Shown here piece by piece: positions 1 to 9,900 of a stretch of 64,000 bases of DNA. Numbering within the stretch: position 1 is the stretch's first letter; the number at the start of each line of letters is the position of its first letter. The notes below the pieces were generated by a model that saw only the letters and a list, made by a program, of their open reading frames with translations, was not told the DNA's origin and did not search any database. Origin of the DNA: Lepisosteus oculatus. Taxonomy: Eukaryota > Chordata > Actinopteri > Semionotiformes > Lepisosteidae. Made by a program: the position numbers and the translations under genes. The stretch lies in the NCBI RefSeq assembly GCF_040954835.1, contig NC_090704.1, forward strand, positions 39,684,979 through 39,748,978. Reading direction: 5' to 3'.

Positions 1-1563
1 ATCAGCCTGTTATTGCAAAAACTGGACCATGTTAAAACTTAAATTAAGGTGCTAGTGCTATTAAAAAATAGAAAACCCAATCCTTGGGAAACAGCATTGG
101 AAAACTCCCGGCTTAAAAAGCTGATATTAAAAATAAATGTGACAAAATATTAAATTCAGACATTGCTGCACTTTAAACACTGAAAGTGTTTTGTACCAAA
201 TGAGTCCTTAGAAAAGTGAATGAAAAAATAATCTGCAAAGCTCAATGCATCTGAGATGTTCTTAAATATTTGGACCCCCTAAACGTACATACATTATTTC
301 TGAGCATCAATATAAAAAATAATATTACATCAGAATTATGATGATGTGTAATATCCATCAGATGAATTGTCACATAATATTTGATACATTACCAGTGTTC
401 CAATTTTACAAACAGAAACCAAGAAAGGAATAAATCTTCAATTATTAGACATAAAACACTTGAGGTAAATCTAAAGTTGTGAAGTTAGCAAACCTGTAAT
501 TTTTTATAATATGCCAAAAAAAGCCAAGGAAGTAAAATAATATTAAGGTCACTGTAAAATACAAGAGTAAGAAGGTTTTCAATAAATTAGGCTAAACAAT
601 TTGCATAACTGTACACGACAAATTGTCAATCTAAACATCTATAAAACGACTTCTGTTACTCAAAACTGTTAATTACACCTTTGCTATTCCCATCAATATA
701 ACTGCTGTTACCTTGGCTAATGCACACATAACCTTTCTGAATTGTCTGCACTGTACTCGGTGACTAGGTGAACAAACTGTGAAAGTGATGTAAGTTCATC
801 GACACCAACCTAAAAACACATAAATAATGAAAACCTCAATCAGATTTTGCTTTAGCAAGCTTATTTATTTCCCAGCAGTTCTGACCTGTACATTTTAAAA
901 ATAGCTTATAAAATACTGCAATGTATAATCCAGAGTATAAAAAGGATGCTAAAACCTGAAGTCAGACGAGGACGACATCAAGCTATCTAATCACTGGTTT
1001 ATATGATGCAATGGGCTTCAATAACAACAAGAGGCCCACCAGCATCTTAAGCCTATTCTTTTACCGTTTCCAAAGCACGGCCGAAAATAAAACGATCATA
1101 AAGATTTAATATTAAAATTATATGCAACATTTAAAAAACGACCAAATTAGACTTGTTCTAGCAATAGAATTCACCGAGTTCTCAGTACCGGTTGGAGCTA
1201 AGTGACCAAATGCACCTAAAGTTGGGAGAGACTATCCACACTGTGCACCTCTAGTAATGATATCTACTCAAATCACAGAAAACACCCACTCCCTCTTATT
1301 TCCCACATAAATTAGATAAACAAAACACATATCAAGAAAACGAAATGCCGCCGTCGTGATTGAACCCGCTTAAACCGAACTTAGACAAGTTGACAAGACC
1401 TCTTCCAAAATTGACAAGAGCCGGAGGCCCAATTCATTTCAATGGGATGACCGAACCAGAGAAGTCAAAACCAACGTACTGCCTAACGTTACCAACATGT
1501 ATCTAGTTGGTACTGCAACTAATAAACGCCTTGTGGATATCAAAATTTTAATAATTAGTTTAC
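1..1563 (-). other. GPS1: GPS1 intron 1 (partial)
   Basis: AT-rich noncoding DNA downstream of the first GPS1 donor. I see no exon, RNA gene or recognisable repeat in it. Confidence 0.6.
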
Positions 1564-1596
1564 CTGAAAGTTAAAGACCTGCACGGGTAGAGGCAT
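1564..1596 (-). CDS. GPS1: COP9 signalosome subunit 1, first coding exon (partial gene)
   Basis: Only the first coding exon lies in the window. Read on the minus strand it encodes MPLPVQVFNFQ and ends in a consensus donor (CAG|GTAAAC, intron starting at 1563). This is the N-terminus of vertebrate GPS1/CSN1, whose human form I recall as MPLPVQVFNLQ. GPS1 is a PCI-domain scaffold subunit of the COP9 signalosome, which removes NEDD8 from cullin ubiquitin ligases in nucleus and cytoplasm. The exon holds 11 codons and ends in phase 0. The rest of the gene lies off the left edge, and no second exon is visible in 1-1563. Its position next to RFNG, transcribed away from it, matches the mammalian order and strengthens a call that rests on few residues. 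Confidence 0.85.
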
Positions 1597-1740
1597 CTCC
1601 TCCTCCTTCTATGCAGAAACACAAGCGCTCACAAACACATCCGGGGTACAGGGCAACACGTAGTGTTGAACGTCTTGACGTCATGTCGGGGGGCTTGCAG
1701 CAAACGCAAGCGCAGTGTTGCACAGGGAGTTCATTGTATG
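1597..1740 (-). promoter_or_regulatory. GPS1: GPS1 5' UTR and promoter with CRE palindrome
   Basis: GC-richer DNA directly upstream of the GPS1 start codon. It carries the perfect CREB/ATF palindrome TGACGTCA at 1676-1683, about 80 bp from the ATG, and a purine run (GGAGGAGGAG) just before the ATG. No TATA box is obvious, as expected for a housekeeping gene. The transcription start is not determined. Confidence 0.5.
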
Positions 1741-2609
1741 ATGAAAAAGGGAATGTTACCCAGTGAATTTGAAAGGCATATACTGTAATATGATTACTGT
1801 TTTTATATGGAGCAAGTGCTGGCTTTTTTGATAACTTTTTATGTCAAAGAATAAAACATTTAATAGACAGGAATAAAATAAGATACAGAAAAAAGAAGGT
1901 TTGTGAATTATTTTATTTAAAATATTATATGAATACAGAAAATAAAATTATTTACATATTTTATGTACATGTAGCGTAAATACGTAGCGTGAATGGAAGA
2001 GCAGCCAGAAACCGTAGTGTATACTTTGCCTTAAGGTAAACCAATTTACTCTTCAAATTTATGGTGCAAAGTATTACTTTTATTATAGCACATATCTAAA
2101 AAGAGCCTGTTATTCTTTATTAAAACTAGAGACTCTTCCTAACCTAACAAATTCCAGATGTAAAAATTAATTAAAGACACATTGAAATTATGTTATTAAA
2201 CGAAGTCTGGAGGAATTCACATTTGTAACGCTTGCTGTTAGCACCCAACAGGACATAGGTGCCCTGCCTGAAAAGCACTCATGAAATTGTGTATTCACTG
2301 GGGTTTAAAACAGGCTATGACTGACCGGCCTGATTATAGTGCCTGCAAATTTTGACTTTGACCTATGAATACATAAGCGTGTTATACAACAGTTTACATA
2401 GAAGAAAGGTATTTCAGAATTCAGAATTTTGTAGACGTTTTGAAATTTACATAACAGATGCAGTATCCAGTAGATGCAGTAAATGTTATGTATTGCTCTG
2501 TCCTTATTTTATGCAAATTTTGCTAGTACATTTGGCCTGAATCATGCTGAATAAAACAGCAATTTATTTAAGAAGTGGAAAGAAAGTTCTAATGTTACAG
2601 AATTAACTA

Positions 2610-2868
2610 ATCATGTAAACTGGTGTCAGTAACTGCCACCTTTTTGTTGTTTTGCACATTGCCTGTTGTTTTTTTGCACATTGTCTGTTGTTGTTTTTTT
2701 GCACACTGCCAGTTGTCTCTGTCTTTCTTTTGCTACACAATTGTATTGTTGTTGTTGTTTTTCTCTTTGTACTACTTATGTCCGAGAGCAAGCTAAATAG
2801 CATTTCATTATACCATATACCATGTATATGAGTGTAATGACAATAAACTTGAACTTGAACTTAACTCT
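2610..2868 (+). mobile_element. LINE 3' terminal fragment
   Basis: A T-rich stretch with repeated TTTTGCACA(T/C)TG motifs ends in GTGTAATGACAATAAACTTGAACTTGAACTT. The ending is an AATAAA-type signal followed by a short tandem tail. A close parallel lies at 39800-40098, where the same ending follows a recognisable LINE coding end. I read this as the untranslated 3' tail of a 5'-truncated non-LTR retrotransposon (CR1/L2/Rex1-like). The exact clade is not determined. Confidence 0.55.
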
Positions 2869-3061
2869 TAATTTGGAGTCCTAAAGATTTGCTTTTTTCT
2901 CACTTGCTGTTTCTCTTTATAAATAAACAAACCTTACAGGTCTTGATATTGTATTGGATGTGTCCTGATGTCTACATCAGTGCTGACACTTCTTCTGAAA
3001 TGACACCCCATCCAGTGGTGACATCTTCTTTTGAAACCATGATAACAAGTCCTTGCTTTTG

Positions 3062-3150
3062 TCTAGCGCTTTTCACCCCAAAGGAATCCAAAGCACTTTG
3101 GAGACAGGAGATGACCCACACCATTCTCTTTTGAAACAGAACTCACTGGT
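3062..3150. repeat. Degenerate SINE-tail-like fragment
   Basis: The stretch with TAGCGCTTTTCACCCCAAAG followed by CAAAGCACTTTGGAG resembles the tail found in fish SINEs with the 'gcgcttt' motif, such as the 5S-derived copy at 34846-35312. It is short and diverged, so assignment is tentative. Confidence 0.3.
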
Positions 3151-3365
3151 GTGAGGGACAGTAATTCCACGAGACAGCAGCTCAGGTGAAGAAGTGAGAG
3201 GTAACTTCAATAACTGAATTAATGGGGAACTTTAGATTGGCCACATTGTGCAACCTGAAAGCAGAGCTTGGGCAGGATACTGAGGTAAACACCCACCCTC
3301 TTTCAAAAGGTGCTATGGAAACTTTCTCATATACTCAAATAGGACTACAGTTTAAATTCTACCTC

Positions 3366-3430
3366 AAAAGACAGGTACTACTGGGTACTACTGGTACTAC
3401 TGGGTACTGGTACTACTGACCCTACTGGGT
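3366..3430. repeat. Short imperfect tandem repeat (GGTACTACT)
   Basis: Several imperfect copies of GGTACTACT/GGGTACTACT in a row. This is a small minisatellite in intergenic DNA, with no associated gene feature. Confidence 0.6.
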
Positions 3431-3959
3431 CATTGATTTTGAAATGTCCAGAGAGAATAGAGCCACTTAGAGAATTGGTCCACTAAAACCAGCCACAGAA
3501 GCAACCTGGATTTCCTTTGGAGGTCTTCCAAAGCTTGCCAGTCCCAACCTTGTCAGACCTTCAGAGATCTGACAAGATCAAGCCATAATTTGGCATGCCA
3601 CATACATTTCTTTCTACTGTCGTTTGCTTTCCAAACATTGGCAAAAATAATTTTCCTTTTTTTCTTTGAAAACCATGGAAATAAACACTAAATAAAGTGA
3701 TGGAGGTACATACAGACGACGGTCATGGTTGCTTAAAAGCCTTTTAGGACGGATGATTCGCGAAAAGATACCGACAGAGGGCGCTGAGTTTCAAAGCTGA
3801 ACGCGCTTGCTTCTACTGCCCAACAGGACACAGTGGGTTAATAATTTGAATCCCAAATGTTTATAATCGGAGAATCAGAGGTCAGTGCAAAATCGGAGAT
3901 AGTGTAACACTTGGAAAAGTAAAGCAAGCAGTCTGTTCTTTTCTTGTCGTACTGTAGGC

Positions 3960-4096
3960 GTCGGGAGTGAACAGAGTAGAATCGTTCTGGCGCATTAAGA
4001 TAGAACTGCGTGCTAGTGAAGGCAGAAGTTTAACTTGTGGTTTAGGAGCCAAAGTAGAGAGGAAACAAAAGGAAACGACGAGGATGGAACTGATCA
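3960..4096 (+). promoter_or_regulatory. RFNG: Candidate RFNG noncoding first exon and promoter
   Basis: A GC- and CpG-richer island in AT-rich DNA ends in a good donor (GATCA|GTAAGC at 4097). A strong acceptor lies at 6914, 80 nt before the RFNG start codon, so a 5' noncoding exon must lie upstream and this is the best candidate. It holds an ATG at 4084. If spliced to 6915, that ATG would open a short upstream frame running into the TGA at 6929-6931. The transcription start is not visible. Confidence 0.35.
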
Positions 4097-6914
4097 GTAA
4101 GCCGTGATATCAGCATCGCCTTTTCTGGCTATAATGAGTTAAGAAAGTTCTGTTGACTGGAGTCAGATTGTAACTTTTGATGTATGGTGGGGACAACTGT
4201 ACGTATAAATGTATAACCGGGAGCTTCTGGGTAAGGAAACTATAATTCCTCATTACTTTACTTTCTGTTTAACACTATTTACTATAGTTAAAATAGCCAT
4301 AATAACCGTAATATAATAAGCGGTGTGATTTTTTTTTAAATCAACGGGTAACTAAATATTTTTTTCATTGAAAAGTCATATTTTATATTTTAATGTATTT
4401 CTCTCAAATTAACATAAATTGTTTCGTTTTGAAAACAGGGAATTTTAGTTGCTGTACTGCCACGCTTATTTCCCGATGTAATATTTAAGTTTTTGACGTT
4501 CGCTTTTGCAGCAGAGCTCACGAGCGAGAAACATTTTGTTTATTATCATTTGTATGTGGTGTTGATTTTGGCCGTAATATGCTTTTTCGTGATTAATGCT
4601 ATTAAATTACAGCATTTTATCCAAAATATATTTTATTGGCTGTATATGAAGAAGAGTAAAAATTCACTTACGTTTTACGAAAAGCATGTATGTATTTTCA
4701 TGACTTATTCACTTAATGTTTTGTCTGTATAGGCTGCAAATATCAGTCTTAGTTTTTTGTATAGGTACTGTGTGATATTTGCCTCTGCTTGACATACAAC
4801 TTTGTGTTATTGTCATTTTAAAAATGCTACTATGTTATTGTATTTCATGCATTTTATACAGTTCCCGATTATTAAATGTATACGAATCGATATTTATATA
4901 TTCAGGTGGGTAGCTGCGTCCGCATGTGTAGGCTGCAAAGGAACAAGTAATAGGTTTATTCCATGCTGAAAAAAGAAGAAAGAGAACACAACGTTTCGGT
5001 CGTGGAGCCTTCTTCAGGTGTGAGAAGGCCCACACCTGAATAAGGCTCCACGACCGAAACGTTGTGTTCTCTTTCTTCTTTTTTCAGCATGGAATAAACC
5101 TATTACTTGATATTTATATATGTTTTGCATGTAAGGAAATTGTAGTATTGTATGTACTTACAGTTTACAATACATGTAGGTTTAGTGTATATACAGTACA
5201 TGCATTTAAAGCAATACATACAGTACATCATAGAGCTACAGTACAATAGCCTATTTTCAGAGAATTTGGCAAGGGATTTGAAGAAAGCTACTGTATTCAA
5301 TAAAGGGATGTCTTCCTTAAGCAGTGCAAAATATCCATCAAATACCAGAGTTTTTTTTAGGGGGGCAGTACATAACCACTGCAGCTGGCATTTGCCACTC
5401 CATCTGGGGCCAATATTGGGGTACTGGGTTGGGTTTCCCTAAAGAAAAAAACCCATATCACTCAAGATTAAAGAAAGATGGAGTTGTTATATCCCAGGAG
5501 TATAGTACAGTTTCCCTAGTGCTCAGTCTCCTTAATGATCCAAAAACCAGCCAAATCTGTGATAATGCTTTCAGAATTGTGCCAGCTGTGCAGGATGGAA
5601 AGGAACTCTTAAAACAAACACACGGGGACTATTATTTGAAAACATTTCTCAGGATAAACTAAAACAAACTGGAACTTGACACCGTCTGCTAAAGCTGCAG
5701 TTACCAACATAACATCAGTTACAGTTTATAAAGGTGAAGGGACTTCCCTGTGTCACTGGCCCTTCAGTTCATCGCCCAGCCTGTACTGGATTTATCTTAA
5801 AATCAGTTCGCCGTCCAGGATGCTTCATTTGATGAGAGTGCAACGCCTCAGTTGAGTTTTAGCTGTCAGAGAACACCGTCTGCTGCTGGTTTAAGTGTCA
5901 TTGCTAAACTGAAAATAGAAAACAGGAAATTGCACTCACACTGAAAGCAAGGTTCCTTATTAAGTGTAACATCAGAACTTGCTGGCAAATAATAGAACAT
6001 TAATAGCATACTAAGTGAAAACATACTGTCGCCTAACCAGAACAGAGGCACTGCTGTTAGTTTTATGTGGTTTCTGGGCATCTTGATTGTATAAAAATAA
6101 GTACAACTGCAATTGCTGGATTGCTGGAAACACAGGGATTGAATTGAATGATTGTGCAGCTGTGTGTTTGTGTGGGTGAAACAGCTGAATTAGGAAACTG
6201 TTTAGTCAGATTTACAAAGAAATATAGTGAAAGATGTTATTGTACATTTCATGCTTTGATGCATGAAAACGCCTTGTATCCTTTTAAGGCAAGAGTTCTA
6301 GGGATTGTGTGTGTGTTTTGACTTAAAGTTTTGGGCTGTCTACCAGTGAACAAACATGATTATACTTGGTATATTTTTAAGTATCTGATTTTCTACTACC
6401 TCAGATGTTTAAGATTTGCAACGAACAAAGGAAAACGCAGCTTCATAAGGGCCACAGCTTCTGCTTTATTGGAGATAACTTGAATTAAATGGGAAAGTTA
6501 AAATAAGATTTGGTTGAATGAGATCCTTGGATCAATTAACTACGGGAAACTGGAAAGCAAGCGTGTGGATAGAATGGCCTTCTCTGCCTTGTAATCTTTT
6601 TTTTTAATGCTTTTAAAGCAAGTTATCCCTTGTATTTATTCAGGGAAATAGGCTGAATGAAAACCACCAGACACACGTATGAATGTCGAAGACTTTTACT
6701 GTGTCCCACTTTCCCAGGAATTTGTTGTGTTGCCCTGTTTTGACGACCATTTTTACTAGCTGACTGGGTAGGGCTGAAAAATGATCTGAAGAGAGCACAA
6801 GGGTGATGCAGGGGTGACGTGAAGATGAGAGGGCAGTTGAAAGGCTAAACATGCAGACCCCGTGCATGGTGTGTTTCTTTCCGCTCAGGAGTCTTTCTGT
6901 CTGTTCTTCTCCAG
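4097..6914 (+). other. RFNG: Candidate RFNG 5' UTR intron
   Basis: The stretch from the candidate donor at 4097 to the strong acceptor CTTCTCCAG at 6906-6914. It is AT-rich, contains the palindromic element at 4889-5120, and shows no supported exon. The right end is well supported; the left end is tentative. Confidence 0.4.
4889..5120. mobile_element. Complete palindromic (hairpin) element with 12-bp target duplication
   Basis: The insert at 4901-5108 is flanked on both sides by GATATTTATATA (4889-4900 and 5109-5120). A unique head at 4901-4945 (TTCAGGTGGGTAGCTG...) is followed by two inverted arms of about 79 bp. These are roughly 4946-5026 and 5030-5108, separated by a few bases, and I find one mismatch between them. 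Each arm holds GAACACAACGTTTCGG in one orientation or the other. The target duplication and hairpin show a mobile element. The class is inferred: variable-length duplications and a hammerhead-like core fit a Penelope-like or retrozyme-like nonautonomous element. Relatives lie at 10324-10505 and 57514-57632. Confidence 0.7.
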
Positions 6915-6994
6915 GATACACAATGGCGTGACAAAGATGGGCAGCAGAGGGGAGTCTGTGGCTGGGCCTGGCGGCTGAGTCCTGCCGCAGGACA
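6915..6994 (+). promoter_or_regulatory. RFNG: RFNG 5' leader with two short upstream ORFs
   Basis: Between the acceptor at 6914 and the RFNG start at 6995 are two upstream ATGs. ATGGCGTGA (6923-6931) is two codons plus stop. The ATG at 6937 opens a 13-codon frame that stops at 6976-6978. Both terminate before the main start, so they could reduce initiation at the RFNG ATG. Their presence in the mRNA depends on use of the 6914 acceptor; an alternative acceptor at CCGCAG (6985-6990) would skip them. Confidence 0.45.
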
Positions 6995-9900
6995 ATGCAC
7001 CTGTCCCGGGTTGGGATCAGTAAATTGTGCTTTGTGCTGTCCCTTGCTTTCTGTGCCTTCCTGCTGCTGCTGATCCCAGGGCTGCAGCCCCCACAGCGGC
7101 CTGTTGACCCCCCCCAGCCTCGACCTCATGGCAGGACCAAGGCGGGCTGGGAGGGAGGGGTCGGCCAGCCGCCCAGCCTTTCGGGGGCTTTAGAAAAAGC
7201 TCATGAAGCTCAGGTGGGCAATCCCAGGACAAGGGGCCACGGTGCAAAAGGAGAAACAAAAGACGTGGACACACTAGGGGGACAGGCCCAGACACCCAAA
7301 GCTAAGAGCTCCGCCCTGATTAACATGGCTGTGGGTCACAAAGACTCTGCACCGTTTTCTGGGAGCAACAGTCTCCATGATCTCCATGGACTCCCTCGTC
7401 CTAGGGACAGACTGGAGCTGGGGGACATATTTATTGCTGTGAAAACAACTAGGAAATACCACAAGTCTCGACTGAACCTGCTTTTCCAGACCTGGATTTC
7501 TAGAGCCAAGGACCAGGTAACTACAATCCCTTTAAGGACAAATTTCTCTCTGGCCTCTCTCAACCTGGACGCCTTTGCCCGGCTCCAGTTTCCAAGTTCC
7601 AGACCTTGGAGCTGAATCTGAAAAGGAGGAATGTTAAAACTTACCAAAAACCCCACTGAAATGTCAGTGTATCGTGCTGAGGAGTTTTTGTAACATTTAA
7701 GAAGCCTGCTCTCCCACTCTCTGTACCTGTGCCAAGATAAAGTCGTCCTATGGTCTCATGGCTGTTATCCCATCCCCCATAATAACATGCTTCCAACAGT
7801 TTGGAAGCAATTTGGAATCCTTCTTAGTCATGGGATTGTGTTCAGTCCCAGAATGCTGAAAACCCCATAGTACTTATGTAAACCACATTTCAGCAAAGCC
7901 AGCTTACCAAAAACACAGCCATTTGTTACTTATTTGTATATAACAATGTAGCTAAAATTCAGGTTTAATCACTGATTGCCTCACATTTATTGCTGCTTTT
8001 CAGTTGATGCTTATATTCAGAAAAAGCTCATATTTTGCTCTTTACACGTAGCTCACATATATATGTTGCAATTAGGTCCTAAGCACTCTCTGAAATTAAG
8101 AGGAATTCAATGCTAATTTCTATAAAAAAGTTGTGTTCATATTTTTAAAATATCTTTAGATCTCAAAAGCACTAGATCTTTAAGACTGTTTCAAGCTTGT
8201 ATGGCTTGAAGCAACTTTTCCTTTAATACCTTTACTTGGTAAAAGTTATTAGAAATGCATGGAAAATCAGTCTTTTCTCAGCCTTTTAAAATCCAAGAGG
8301 TACTGTCATCTGAAAAAGTAACACCAGTTGTGCTAGTCTTATACTACTAACCTTTTTTTTTATATAGCACCTTTCATTGTACATCCCCTCCTGTCACTGT
8401 GTGGTAAAACAATGAGCCGTATGAAAGAGTCAGTTGTTTAGGACACCAAGTAAAAGTGTCTGTAAAAGAAACCATTTAGCAAGCCTGGAGCATGGAATCT
8501 GCTGACAGACTGTGCTACAAGGTCCAGGTCTCCAGCAGACTCTTGCCTGGGAGGAAGATCTTCGGGAATTTGAAACTGATCCACGTCTCCCAGCCTCCAG
8601 GGCTACTGTTAGCCTCAGCCAAGGAATATGGGCTTTTTTCTCTCAAGGCATGACGCAGGCAGAAACCACTGCGTGTGTGCTGCTGCTGAGCCGACAGCCC
8701 ACGTAGTTTCTTTCAGATGGCGGAGGAACTTTGATCTGCTTCTCAGTGGTTTGTGTTTTGTACCAGCTTCTTTTGTGGCACTTAAGGTGAAGCTGCCTTT
8801 TGCCCAGTTTTCTCTGTCTTGGAGCCCCAAACAAGATAGCCTGCTCTCTGGGAGGCTGATAACATTGAATGAGGATTAAGGATTAGGAGGGCAATGAGGG
8901 GGTTGTGATTTTCAGTGCAAATGTAGCCTCTGTTTAGTGCAAATGTTGGAAAGCTTTACAGCAGTACATTGTAAAAAAACAGGATCTAATGCTCAGCAAT
9001 GGCAAAAAAATAGAAAAGAATGTTTTGTACCATAGAAGCCTGCATTATCAGGTTTGAGAGGCTCATGACTGTTTTCAGGGACAAAGGGAAAATGCTTTCA
9101 GATGGTATAAATAAAATGTTAAATAGGCTGTTTTATTAGTGAATTAAAGAAACATAACTGAAAGCTTTTTGCCGAAGGAAATGTAGGCTGAGAGACGGGG
9201 GAACAGTACTTTTCTGATTTCCTTACAATATCGGTTTGCACGTCGGCAGTCAGAGTGAGAGCGAGACAACCCACTGTTTAATTGCTTTAAGGTGTTTAAA
9301 ATGTCTTGAAGGAACATACGGTTTCTAGTCTGTGAGCTGGGTAGGCCTCAGGCCGGTGCCAAAGGTTGGCTCCAGGTTTGAAAGGAGGGATTGTCTACAT
9401 GTGAGTAAAGGAAATGGGAGCCTAAATGTTTATTTTCAAAGTAAAAATCTGAATGCGTTTCCCTAAGGGATTATGCAGTCTGTCAAAAATATAGAACAAT
9501 ATGCAGTACGTTTAAGTGAAAGGCCGTTTCTGAAACCTTAAAACGTCTTAGCACCTGCTTAGACTAACAACTAGCTTGAAAGGGTGTGAAAACCACTTTA
9601 GGTGCATCTTAGGTTATTTCCCTGAGTATGTTGTACTCTTAATGCATTCTGTATATCTATCATGATCTTTGTTTTTTTTAAATGTTGAAATTATTTAAAG
9701 AATTTAGCAGTGTTGGTTGCAACTAAGTCAAAAGTGGTAACAAAAACTAAAATGCATGAAAAAAATGATTATAGGTAGGTTAAGGCTACAGCAGGCTGTA
9801 GTTCCAATATAAACTTACAGGAAACACCAGGTGCTTTTCAGAAGAATTGCTAATAAGCATTTTCCAAGAATGTAGGAGAGCATAATTCGACTAAACTGAA

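Larger units (their letters stand above)
1741..3960. other. GPS1-RFNG intergenic DNA
   Basis: AT-rich spacer between divergent genes. It holds a LINE 3' end (2610-2868), a SINE-tail-like stretch around 3068-3150, and a short imperfect GGTACTACT tandem repeat (about 3366-3430). I see no coding exon. Confidence 0.5.
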
